From NCBI GenBank assembly GCA_021846605.1, contig JAJZWQ010000154.1, positions 1 through 7,241 on the forward strand: a DNA stretch of 7,241 bases. Reading direction: 5' to 3'. Under the pieces are notes generated by a model. The model was not told the origin of the DNA. It saw only the letters and a program-made list of their open reading frames with translations, and did no database searches. Below, in pieces: positions 1 through 6,017 of this stretch. The translations under genes and the position numbers were made by a program. This DNA is from Bacillota bacterium. Lineage in GTDB: Bacteria; Bacillota_E; RBS10-35; JAJYVN01. Position 1 is the stretch's first letter. The number at the start of each line of letters is the position of its first letter.

Positions 1-14
1 CCCGCTACGCTCAG

Positions 15-42
15 TTGTCAAGGTGCACTCCTAGATTATACC
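15..42 (+). promoter_or_regulatory. Possible promoter for the membrane protease gene
   Basis: TTGTCA (15-20, five of six matches to the -35 consensus) is followed after 16 bases by TATACC (37-42, four of six matches to the -10 consensus). A transcript would start near 49 and carry a leader of about 57 bases containing the inverted repeat at 67-86. The element overlaps the stronger leftward -10 on the other strand, so the same AT-rich patch may serve one or both directions. Confidence 0.33.
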
Positions 43-43
43 A
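35..43 (-). promoter_or_regulatory. Extended -10 promoter element, leftward
   Basis: On the minus strand these bases read TGGTATAAT, a perfect -10 hexamer preceded by the TGn extension that can replace a -35 box. Transcription would leave the window to the left from about position 28. An AGGAG (28-32) lies six bases before a TTG at 21-19, so a divergent gene could begin there with only seven codons visible. However, the predicted transcript start would cut into that AGGAG, so the gene start itself is doubtful. AT-rich matches are rare in this sequence, which raises the weight of the hexamer. No TTGACA-like box sits at the correct distance. Confidence 0.42.
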
Positions 44-66
44 CAAGGGAGGGAGCGGCGCTTCCG

Positions 67-86
67 CTGTCGCCTGAAGGCGACAG
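67..86. repeat. Perfect 8-bp inverted repeat with TGAA loop
   Basis: CTGTCGCC (67-74) and GGCGACAG (79-86) are exact reverse complements separated by TGAA. The repeat ends 19 bases before the start codon of the membrane protease gene. In RNA it would be a stable hairpin in that gene's leader, and in DNA it could be a dimeric operator between the divergent promoter elements. No T-run follows on either strand, so an intrinsic terminator is unlikely. The role is inferred from position only. Confidence 0.5.
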
Positions 87-105
87 TCCCCGCGCCGCGT
101 GATTT

Positions 106-954
106 ATGGACCGGTTCCCCCGGGAGCCGGACAGTGCGACGCAGGACGCGCCCTGGGATCCATCGGCTTCCTGGGATCCGACCTGGGAGGTGCAGACCCA
201 ACCCCCGCCGCAACGCCCGCAACTCCGCGGCTGGCGGCGCTACTGGGCCTCGATCGTGGCCGGTCTGGCCAAGATCAAGCTCCTTTTGCTGTTCGGCAGC
301 GTGCTGCTGTCCCTGCTGGCCTACGGGGTGGCCTTCGGCTGGGCGCTGGGCGCCTGCTTCCTGATCATCCTGGCGGTCCACGAGACTGGGCACACCATCG
401 CCATCCGCCAGCGCGGCCTCCCCGCGTCCCTGCCCGTCTTCATCCCCTTCCTGGGGGCGCTGATCAACCTGCGGCGCCAACCGCGCGACGCCGGCGAGGA
501 GGCATACATCGCCGCGGCCGGGCCGCTCTTCGGACTGGGCGCGTCCTACGCGATGTTGTTCCTGGGACTGATGTTCCACGTCCCGGTCCTGGTGGTGGCC
601 GCCGGCTTCGGCATGCTGCTCCACATCTTCAACCTGCTGCCGGTCACGCCGCTGGACGGCGGGCGCATGGTGGCTTTCCTGCGGTGGAAGGCCTGGATCC
701 CCGGATTCCTGCTCCTGCTGGTGCTGCTCTTCTACAACCCGCAGACGCACACGCTCTATCTGGGTGACCCCTTCGGCCTGCTGATCCTGGCCTTCATCAT
801 CTTCAACGCCGCTAGCGAGGCGCGCCGCCGGCCCCCGGCGGCCTACGACGCCATCGCCCCATCCTCGAAGTGGTCGTACGGCGCGCTCTGGCTGTTCCTG
901 CTCCTGCTGGCGGGCGGCGGGTACGTGCTGACGCCCCGCCCCGGACTGCTCTGA
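106..954 (+). CDS. Site-2 protease family (M50) membrane metalloprotease
   Basis: This 282-residue protein is an intramembrane zinc metalloprotease of the site-2 protease class. Enzymes of this class cut membrane-spanning substrates such as anti-sigma factors. The zinc-binding HExxH is HETGH at residues 92-96. The second conserved motif is N176-LLP-VTPLDGG, with Asp184 as the expected third zinc ligand, and the usual AAGP sits at 137-140. About six or seven hydrophobic segments follow a soluble, Pro/Trp/Gln-rich N-terminus of roughly 50 residues, which contains a short WDP repeat encoded by two copies of CCTGGGATCC (152-161 and 170-179). No PDZ domain is visible. The ATG at 106 is the first start after an in-frame stop at 100-102, but no convincing ribosome site precedes it. 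The substrate cannot be inferred, and no sigma or anti-sigma gene is adjacent. Confidence 0.9.
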   Translation: MDRFPREPDSATQDAPWDPSASWDPTWEVQTQPPPQRPQLRGWRRYWASIVAGLAKIKLLLLFGSVLLSLLAYGVAFGWALGACFLIILAVHETGHTIAIRQRGLPASLPVFIPFLGALINLRRQPRDAGEEAYIAAAGPLFGLGASYAMLFLGLMFHVPVLVVAAGFGMLLHIFNLLPVTPLDGGRMVAFLRWKAWIPGFLLLLVLLFYNPQTHTLYLGDPFGLLILAFIIFNAASEARRRPPAAYDAIAPSSKWSYGALWLFLLLLAGGGYVLTPRPGLL

Positions 955-969
955 GGTTCCGGGGCCGGC

Positions 970-998
970 GCGGCGGGGGCCGGTGGGCCCCCCGCCGC
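970..998. terminator. GC hairpin between convergent genes
   Basis: Bases 970-981 pair with 986-998 in a 12-bp all-GC stem with one bulged C (993) and a four-base loop. It fills most of the 49-base gap between the converging stops of the protease and lyase genes, where a two-way terminator is expected. Neither side has a T-run, so it is not a canonical intrinsic terminator. It may act as an RNA 3'-end stabiliser, or with Rho. Confidence 0.45.
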
Positions 999-1003
999 CG
1001 GTG

Positions 1004-2464
1004 CTACCGCCGCCCGGGGACGCCGGGGGAGGTCATGGCCTCGGGGTCCAGGAGGGCCTTCAGTGCGGCGGCGTCCACCAACCCCCGCTCCACGGCCAAC
1101 TCGCCGATCCCCCTGCCGCTGGCCAGCATGTCATGCGTGAGCTTGGCCGCCGCCTCGTAGCCGATCTTCGGGGCCAGCGCCGTGGACAGCGCCGCGCTCC
1201 GCTCCAGCCAGTGGCGGCAGCGCTCGGCGTCCGCGCGGATGCCCACCAGGCAGCGCTCGGTGAACGCCGCCACCCCGCCCTCCAGGATGGTCAGCTCCCA
1301 CGCCAGGTTGTGCGCGATCACCGGCATCATCACGTTGAGTTCCAGTTGGCCGGCCTCGCTCGCCATGGCGATCGTGGTGTCGTGGCCGATCACCTGGTAG
1401 CAGACCATGTTCAGCATCTCGCACAACACCGGGTTCACCTTGCCCGGCATGATGGAACTGCCCGGCTGCACGGCCGGCAGCACGATCTCCCCCAGTCCGG
1501 TGCGCGGGCCCGAGGCCATCAGCCGCAGGTCGTTGGCGATCTTGTTCAGGTCCAGGGCCAGGGTGCGGCAGGCGGCCGAGAGTGCGGCCACGTCCCCCAT
1601 GGACTGCATGGCCTGGCAGCGGTCCGGCGCCTCGCGCAGCGGCTGCCCCGTCCCGGCCCCCAGGTGGCGCACGACCGCTGGCAGGTACGCGGGCTCCGCG
1701 TTGAGCCCGGTCCCCACAGCCGTCCCCCCCAGGCCGATCTCGCGCAGGATCTCCATGGACTGGGCGATGCGGCGCGCGCCATGTTCCACGCTGCGTCCGT
1801 AGGCGGCGAACTCCTGGCCCAGACGGATGGGCACGGCGTCCTGCAGGTGCGTGCGGCCGGTCTTGAGGATGTCGTCGAACTCGCGCGCCTTGTCGGCGAA
1901 GACCGCCGAGCAACGGGCCAGGGTGCGCACCAGCCGCGTGCCCAACTCCAGGCCGATCAGGCGCAGGGCCGTGGGCACGGTGTCGTTGGTGGACTGCGCC
2001 ATGTTCACGTGGTCGTTGGGGTGCACCAGCTGGTAGCTGCCGCGCTCGCCGCCCAGGATCTCGGCCGCGCGGTTGGCCAGCACCTCGTTGGTGTTCATGT
2101 TGTGGGAGGTGCCGGCCCCGGCCTGGTAGGGATCGACGACCCACTGGCCGGAGAGGTCGGGGGCGTCCGCCGCGGCACCCCCCGGAGGGGCCGCCAGGGG
2201 CACCGGCGGGATCTGGGCCAGGGCCTCGATCGCCGCCTGGGTGATGGCCTCCCCCAACCGCGGCGACAGCCTCCCCGTCTCCATGTTGGCCATCGCCGCC
2301 GCGCGCTTGATCTGCAGCATGGCCCGCACGAACGCGGGGTGGGGCGCAAGCCCGCTGACCGGAAAGTTCTCTTGGGCCCGGGCCGTCTGCGCGCCCCAGT
2401 AGACGCCGGCGGGGACGGACACCTCCCCCAACGAGTCGTGCTCGCGCCGAAACTCAGCAGCCAC
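1004..2464 (-). CDS. Class II fumarase/aspartase superfamily lyase, aspartate ammonia-lyase-like
   Basis: This 486-residue enzyme of the homotetrameric fumarase/aspartase superfamily would form fumarate, either from aspartate (aspartase) or by reversible dehydration of malate (fumarase). The superfamily signature GSSIMPGKVN lies at 335-344, with Ser336 in the position of the catalytic base. Other active-site motifs are GTS (118-120), STND (158-161) and GRTH (203-206). STND, the LQDAVP that follows GRTH, and SEAGQLELNVM (369-379) resemble aspartases, since fumarases usually have SSND and LMDATP. In contrast, NPVLCEMLNM (344-353) mixes features of both, so malate/fumarate activity cannot be excluded. 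Residues of about 85-106 form a Pro/Ala/Gly-rich insertion that the bacterial homologues I recall lack. The start is GTG at 2464-2462, with GGGAGGGGG eight bases upstream. The gene stands alone, convergent with the protease and divergent from the endonuclease. Confidence 0.88.
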   Translation of the reverse strand: MAAEFRREHDSLGEVSVPAGVYWGAQTARAQENFPVSGLAPHPAFVRAMLQIKRAAAMANMETGRLSPRLGEAITQAAIEALAQIPPVPLAAPPGGAAADAPDLSGQWVVDPYQAGAGTSHNMNTNEVLANRAAEILGGERGSYQLVHPNDHVNMAQSTNDTVPTALRLIGLELGTRLVRTLARCSAVFADKAREFDDILKTGRTHLQDAVPIRLGQEFAAYGRSVEHGARRIAQSMEILREIGLGGTAVGTGLNAEPAYLPAVVRHLGAGTGQPLREAPDRCQAMQSMGDVAALSAACRTLALDLNKIANDLRLMASGPRTGLGEIVLPAVQPGSSIMPGKVNPVLCEMLNMVCYQVIGHDTTIAMASEAGQLELNVMMPVIAHNLAWELTILEGGVAAFTERCLVGIRADAERCRHWLERSAALSTALAPKIGYEAAAKLTHDMLASGRGIGELAVERGLVDAAALKALLDPEAMTSPGVPGRR

Positions 2465-2472
2465 AGCCTCGT

Positions 2473-2502
2473 CCCCCTCCCGGATTGGTCTCCCCCATCA
2501 TA
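2473..2502 (-). promoter_or_regulatory. -10 element and ribosome site of the lyase gene
   Basis: On the minus strand TATGAT (2502-2497, five of six matches) would place the transcript start near 2490. The leader is then about 26 bases and carries GGGAGGGGG (2481-2473), eight bases before the GTG start. The spacing is self-consistent, although no clear -35 box is present. This supports the GTG at 2464 over any upstream start. Confidence 0.48.
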
Positions 2503-2574
2503 GCGGGGACAGGCACCACGCGCCGGCGCGCGATCCGTGTCGAATGGAGGGTCCTGGGGTCGCCCGGCGAACAG

Positions 2575-2605
2575 CGCCGGCGGGACGCCCGGCAGTCCCG
2601 CGGCG
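2575..2605. repeat. Imperfect inverted repeat upstream of the endonuclease gene
   Basis: GCGGGAC (2580-2586) pairs exactly with GTCCCGC (2595-2601) around an eight-base loop. Skipping G2579 extends the stem by four more pairs (2575-2578 with 2602-2605). It lies about 30 bases before the proposed TTG start, in the 170-base gap between the divergent lyase and endonuclease genes. It could be a leader hairpin or an operator, but GC-rich pairing also arises easily by chance here. Confidence 0.33.
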
Positions 2606-2616
2606 TCGGCGATCAC

Positions 2617-2624
2617 AGAGGGGG
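2617..2624 (+). promoter_or_regulatory. Ribosome binding site that fixes the endonuclease start
   Basis: AGAGGGGG ends ten bases before TTG at 2635. It selects that start over the GTG at 2485, which would add 50 residues that are Arg/Gly-rich, do not look like a folded domain, and would overlap the promoter region of the divergent lyase gene. Confidence 0.55.
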
Positions 2625-2634
2625 CGAATCGACA

Positions 2635-3552
2635 TTGGATGCGCCATACGAACGGGCGTTACGCGCGGCCGCCCTGGCCTGGCTGGACGCGCGCGCCGCG
2701 GCCGAGGGTGGCTTCCACCTGTTCCCATCCCAGGAGTTGCGGGAGGGCTTCTCCTTCGACGGCGACCGCCTCCCCCTGGTGGGGGCGCAGCAGGGCATCT
2801 GGAAACCGGCGCGCCTGGGCGCCGCCCTCTCGATCCGGACCACCTTCACGCCCCCCGGCGGCACCCCGCCATACGACGACACCTTGGAGCCCGACGGCTG
2901 CCTGCGCTACAAGTACCGCGGCGAGGACCCCGACCACTCGGACAACCGCGCGCTGCGGGCGGCGATGGAGTGGCGCCTGCCGCTGATCTGGTTCTGGGGC
3001 GTCGCCCCGGCGCTGTACGAGGCGGTGCGGCCGGTGTGGCTCATCGGCGAAGAGCCCGCCGCCCGGCAGTTCGCCGTGGCCGTCGACGAAGCGCAGCGGT
3101 CGGTCGCGCTCGGGGAGGGCGCCGGGGAGGCCGAGCGGCGCTACGCCCTCCGCCTGACCAAACAGCGCGTGCACCAACCCCTGTTCCGCGCCCAGGTGGT
3201 GGCGGCCTACGGCCAGTGCTGCGCCATCTGTCGCCTGCGCTACCCGTCGCTGCTGGACGCGGCCCACATCGTGCGCGACGGCCAGCCCCGGGGGGATCCG
3301 GTGGTGGAGAACGGCCTGTCCCTGTGCAAGATCCACCACGCGGCCTTCGACCAAAACCTCCTCGGGGTGGACCCCGACCACCTGGCGGTGGAGGTGCGGG
3401 CCGACGTCCGCGGCCAGACCGACGGCCCGATGCTGCGCCACGGCCTGCAGGAGATGCAGGGTGTGCGGCTGGTCCTCCCCGCCTCCCGGCGCGCCCACCC
3501 GGACCGGTCGCGGCTCGTCGAGCGCTGGCGGGAGTTCCGCTCGGCCGGCTGA
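2635..3552 (+). CDS. HNH endonuclease with SRA-like N-terminal domain
   Basis: From the TTG start this is a 305-residue protein. The C-terminal part (about 190-245) is an HNH nuclease of the HNH_2 type. Cys196/Cys199 and Cys231/His234 are candidate zinc ligands, and DAAHI (208-212, catalytic His211), Asn226 and His235 complete the motif. The N-terminal half (about 37-150) runs through LVGAQQGIWKP, ALSI, PYDD, LRYKYRG, DN-ALR, PLIWFWG and a final Tyr-rich strand. This order resembles SRA domains, which bind 5-methylcytosine or 5-hydroxymethylcytosine by base flipping. SRA plus HNH is a known layout of modification-dependent restriction enzymes. The HNH call is firm; the SRA call is pattern-based inference. 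No methyltransferase gene is adjacent, which suits a type IV-like enzyme. The gene is divergent from the lyase, and its stop directly abuts that of a broken minus-strand gene. Confidence 0.85.
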   Translation: MDAPYERALRAAALAWLDARAAAEGGFHLFPSQELREGFSFDGDRLPLVGAQQGIWKPARLGAALSIRTTFTPPGGTPPYDDTLEPDGCLRYKYRGEDPDHSDNRALRAAMEWRLPLIWFWGVAPALYEAVRPVWLIGEEPAARQFAVAVDEAQRSVALGEGAGEAERRYALRLTKQRVHQPLFRAQVVAAYGQCCAICRLRYPSLLDAAHIVRDGQPRGDPVVENGLSLCKIHHAAFDQNLLGVDPDHLAVEVRADVRGQTDGPMLRHGLQEMQGVRLVLPASRRAHPDRSRLVERWREFRSAG

Positions 3553-4119
3553 TCAGCGGGACCCGGTCACCGCGCAGAGGATGTCCCCCACGGACGAGAT
3601 CCGCACAGACACCTGGGTCCGCAGCGGGACCTGGGGAAAGGCGCTCCCGGCCCAGAGGCTCCGTACCCGGTACCAGTAGGCGGGATCCTGCAGGCGGACG
3701 AATTCGCCGATCTCGAAGGGATCCGAGCCCAGCGCCTGGGTCTGGTGGAGGGCCGCGGCGCCGGGATCCCGTCAGAGGTTGGCCTGCCCGGCGGCGAGCA
3801 CGTGCGCCCGGACGCGTACGGCGATGCGCACCCACGGCGCCGCGGCACCCGCCGCAAGCACCCGCACCCGCCTTGGGAGCCAATCCGGGCGAGGTCCAGG
3901 GTGGCCCCGCGGAGGTCCGGGGGTTCGCCCAGGAGGTCGGCGACCGCGGCGGCAGCTGCGCGGGCATCGATCGGGAGGGAGGTTATCGCCTCGTCGATAT
4001 CCTCCATGATGCGCGCGCACAGTGCCGCCACGCCCGGACCCACCCGGGTCGGCTGCCCCGGCGCATCTGGAAGCCACACGCACCAAGAGGGCGTGGCGCG
4101 CGCGGGGCGCTGGCAACAT
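3553..4119 (-). pseudogene. Broken unidentified gene (frameshifts plus in-frame stop)
   Basis: No single frame is intact here, but a coding signal runs on the minus strand. From about 3880 down to the stop at 3555-3553, one frame has roughly 90% G or C at third positions and reads like protein (VRVLAAGAAAPWVRIAVRV, then DPFEIGEFVRLQDPAYWYRV). It is interrupted only by a TGA at 3774-3772. From about 4075 to 3885 a second frame carries the signal (MEDIDEAITSL, AAAAAVADLLGEPPDLRGAT). Continuing needs a one-base frame change near 3871-3886, and possibly an opposite change near 4065-4080 back to the terminal frame, which is open up to an ATG at 4119. The 5' end is therefore uncertain and no ribosome site was found. 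I do not recognise the family. It could be a decayed gene, a prophage remnant, or an intact gene damaged by indel errors in the assembly. The rest of the gap to 4276 holds nothing convincing. Confidence 0.5.
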
Positions 4120-4276
4120 CTACCGCCGGGCGGCGCTTGGCGGCGCGCATCGCCTGGGGGCCAAGGGCCGGGGCGACTGCGCCCATCTGCGGGCGTCCCC
4201 GACGTCAACACTCTCTTCATCCTCGGCGGGTACCGTGCCAGGCAGGTCCCGATCACACCGAGGGAGTGAGACATCG

Positions 4277-5053
4277 ATGCGGGTACCGCGATGGGTTCTG
4301 GGCGCCGGTCTGGCCGCCACGCTGGCGGGCAGCGGCCTGATCACGGCAGGGCTCGTATCTGCCGCCAGTTCCACGACGGCGTCGACGGCCACGAGCAGTT
4401 CCACCTCTGGTTCCACATCCGGTTCCACCTCGACATCGGGCTCGAGCGCCGGGACGCCCAACAAGGTGTCCACGTTCATCAACGATCTGGCCAAGAACCT
4501 GGGCACCTCCGTCTCGACGCTGCAGACGGCGTTGAAGCAGACCGAGACGCAGCAGGTGCAGAACCTGCAGACGGCCGGCAAGATCACCTCGTCCACGGCC
4601 TCCAAGATCGAGAAGCGCATCCAGGCGGGCAACGGCACGCCGCTGTTCGGGCGCTTCGGCCGCGGATTCGGTCCCGGCGGCCAGGCGCCTGGACCCGTCA
4701 ACGTCCTGCAGACGGCGGCCTCGTATCTGGGCCTGACGCAGGCGCAACTGCGCACCGACCTGCGTAGCGGGAAGAGCCTGAACGCGATCGCGAACGCCCA
4801 GTCCGGGAAGTCGGCGTCCGGCCTGCAGGCGGCTCTGATCGCCGCCGCCCAGACGGCACTGGGCAAGCGGGTCACGGCCGGCACCATCACATCCGCGCAG
4901 GAGCAGACCCGGCTCGCCGGGTTCGAGAAGAACCTGACGAACATCCTGTCGCGGACGGGCGAGATGGGGCGCGAGGGGATGTGGCGCGGCCCGCACATGC
5001 GCTGGAGCGGTGCAATGCACCGCGAGGATCGCGGCGGCGCCCACGACCGGTAG
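4277..5053 (+). CDS. Secreted two-module protein, YckD/DUF2680-like
   Basis: This 258-residue protein begins with a signal peptide (Arg at 2 and 5, hydrophobic core 7-27, likely cleavage after the Ala-Ala at 29-30). A Ser/Thr/Gly linker (31-60) with GSTSGSTS-type repeats follows. Two related helical modules come next. The first (about 63-116) has VSTFINDLAKNLG, then STLQTAL and a GKITSS-A turn. The second (about 141-223) has VNVLQTAASYLGLTQAQLRT, then SGKSLNAIA and a longer AGTITSAQ turn. The pattern LGL-t-AQLRT-L-SGKSL-IA recalls YckD/DUF2680 domains found in exported proteins of Gram-positive bacteria, whose function is unclear to me. The C-terminal tail (228-258) is rich in Gly, Arg, His, Met and Trp. 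ATG 4277 has GAGGGAG ten bases upstream (4260-4266), which fixes this start over an open upstream frame. It appears monocistronic, ending in two hairpins. Confidence 0.83.
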   Translation: MRVPRWVLGAGLAATLAGSGLITAGLVSAASSTTASTATSSSTSGSTSGSTSTSGSSAGTPNKVSTFINDLAKNLGTSVSTLQTALKQTETQQVQNLQTAGKITSSTASKIEKRIQAGNGTPLFGRFGRGFGPGGQAPGPVNVLQTAASYLGLTQAQLRTDLRSGKSLNAIANAQSGKSASGLQAALIAAAQTALGKRVTAGTITSAQEQTRLAGFEKNLTNILSRTGEMGREGMWRGPHMRWSGAMHREDRGGAHDR

Positions 5054-5090
5054 CGGCACGGGCGCCTGAGGGATTCGGCACAGACGCGCG

Positions 5091-5119
5091 CAAGGGCCGC
5101 CCCCAGTGGGCGGCCCTTG
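5091..5119 (+). terminator. Perfect 12-bp hairpin after the secreted-protein gene
   Basis: CAAGGGCCGCCC (5091-5102) pairs perfectly with GGGCGGCCCTTG (5108-5119) around a CCAGT loop, 38 bases after the stop of the secreted protein. No T-run follows directly. It is probably the first half of a double terminator with the hairpin at 5133. Confidence 0.68.
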
Positions 5120-5132
5120 CCCCGCCGGCGCG

Positions 5133-5176
5133 GGCGGGCCCCTGGGCCTTTCTGCCCAGACAAGGCCCGCCATTTT
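5133..5176 (+). terminator. Second, two-part hairpin with short T-run
   Basis: GGCGGGCC (5133-5140) pairs with GGCCCGCC (5164-5171), enclosing a 6-bp inner stem, CTGGGC (5142-5147) with GCCCAG (5154-5159) around CTTTCT. The right arm is followed by ATTTT (5172-5176), as in an intrinsic terminator. It isolates the ABC transporter genes from upstream transcription, so those genes need a promoter within about 5177-5240. I could not identify one with confidence. Confidence 0.65.
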
Positions 5177-5252
5177 ACCCGCCCGTGGTTCGATCCTTGT
5201 GCTCTGCCGGCGGTCGGCCGGGGCCGGTACCCTCGACCTCGGAGGTGGTGCC

Positions 5253-6017
5253 ATGCACACCCTGAGCGTCCGAGGACTGGGGGTGCGGTACGGGCGCACG
5301 ACGGCCGTGGGGGATGTCAGCTTTGACGTGGAGCCCGGCGAGATCTTCGGCCTGATCGGCCCCAATGGCGCAGGCAAGACGAGCACGCTGACGGTGATCG
5401 AGGGTCTGCGCGCACCCAGCAGCGGCGAGGTGCGGATCCTCGGGGTCGATCCCCGCCGGGAGCCGCGCCGGACGCGGGCCTGCCTCGGCGTGCAACTGCA
5501 GTCCACATCGTTCCAACCGGAGCTCACGCTGACCGAGCTGGTGCAACTGTACGCCGGGCTTTACGGCGTGCGGATGGGCGCCGGGGAGGCGATGGCGCGC
5601 CTTGAGGAGGCCGGACTGGGCGCGGTCGCGAGCAGGCGGGCCGGGGCACTCTCCGGGGGACAACGCCAGCGCCTGGGCCTGCTGATCGCCGGCCTCCACA
5701 GCCCCGCACTCCTGCTGCTCGACGAACCGACGACGGGCCTGGACCCCCAGTCCCGGCGCGCCCTCTGGCAGCATGTCGAGGGGATGCGCGGCGAGGGGCG
5801 AAGCGTGCTGCTGACGACGCATTCCATGGAGGAGGCGGCGGCCCTCAGCGACCGCATCGGGATCCTGGTCGCGGGGACGCTGGTCGCCCTGGACACCCCC
5901 GAGGCCCTGGTCCGACGGTTCGGCCCCGATCCCCGCGTGCAGAGGGTGTCGCGGGGGCCGGTGACGCTGGAGGACGTGTTTCTGGGCCTGACCGCCCGGA
6001 AGGAGGTACCCGCTTGA
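5253..6017 (+). CDS. ABC transporter ATP-binding protein (ABC-2 exporter type)
   Basis: This 254-residue cytoplasmic ATPase powers an exporter. Visible elements are Walker A GPNGAGKT (36-43), a Q-loop glutamine at 81 or 83, the signature LSGGQ (133-137), Walker B LLLLDEP (153-159), the GLD D-loop (162-164) and the switch histidine His190. The C-terminal VTLEDVFLGLT (237-247) is typical of the DrrA-like group that pairs with ABC-2 permeases. All catalytic residues are present and the length is slightly short for the group, lacking a long C-terminal extension. ATG 5253 is chosen because GGAGG (5241-5245) lies seven bases upstream. An upstream GTG at 5106 would start inside the terminator region. 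The last codons overlap the permease start in TTGA, implying translational coupling. Confidence 0.93.
   Translation: MHTLSVRGLGVRYGRTTAVGDVSFDVEPGEIFGLIGPNGAGKTSTLTVIEGLRAPSSGEVRILGVDPRREPRRTRACLGVQLQSTSFQPELTLTELVQLYAGLYGVRMGAGEAMARLEEAGLGAVASRRAGALSGGQRQRLGLLIAGLHSPALLLLDEPTTGLDPQSRRALWQHVEGMRGEGRSVLLTTHSMEEAAALSDRIGILVAGTLVALDTPEALVRRFGPDPRVQRVSRGPVTLEDVFLGLTARKEVPA

Noticed and set aside
16..21. Perfect TTGACA on the minus strand as a -35 box
   Set aside because: Its -10 box would fall outside the window, so it cannot be paired. It also coincides with the possible TTG start of a leftward gene.
983..2503. A 506-codon plus-strand frame opposite the lyase gene
   Set aside because: It is antisense to a gene with complete catalytic motifs, is rich in Gly, His, Gln, Arg and Val with no recognisable domain, and has no ribosome site.
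2485..2634. N-terminal extension of the endonuclease from GTG 2485
   Set aside because: The extra 50 residues do not look like folded protein, overlap the lyase promoter region, and lack a good ribosome site. TTG 2635 has one at suitable spacing.
2485..3552. Restriction-modification operon or larger defence island
   Set aside because: No methyltransferase, helicase or other defence gene is visible beside the HNH gene. The neighbours are a metabolic lyase and an unrecognised broken gene.
3567..4274. A single intact 235-residue minus-strand protein
   Set aside because: Only its middle part (about 4075-3885) looks coding. Both ends are Arg/Pro/Ser-rich and the 3' coding signal lies in another frame, so it was treated as part of a broken gene.
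4022..4276. Upstream extension of the secreted protein from 4022
   Set aside because: It would bury the signal peptide behind 85 Arg/Pro-rich residues. ATG 4277 has a good ribosome site and an immediate signal sequence.
2544..4340. A 598-codon open plus-strand frame
   Set aside because: Its product is dominated by Arg, Pro and Gly and runs across the HNH gene and the broken minus-strand gene. It is a shadow frame kept open by high GC.
5106..5252. Upstream start of the ABC ATPase at GTG 5106
   Set aside because: It lies inside the loop of the terminator hairpin. The conserved ABC fold begins just after ATG 5253, which has GGAGG seven bases upstream.
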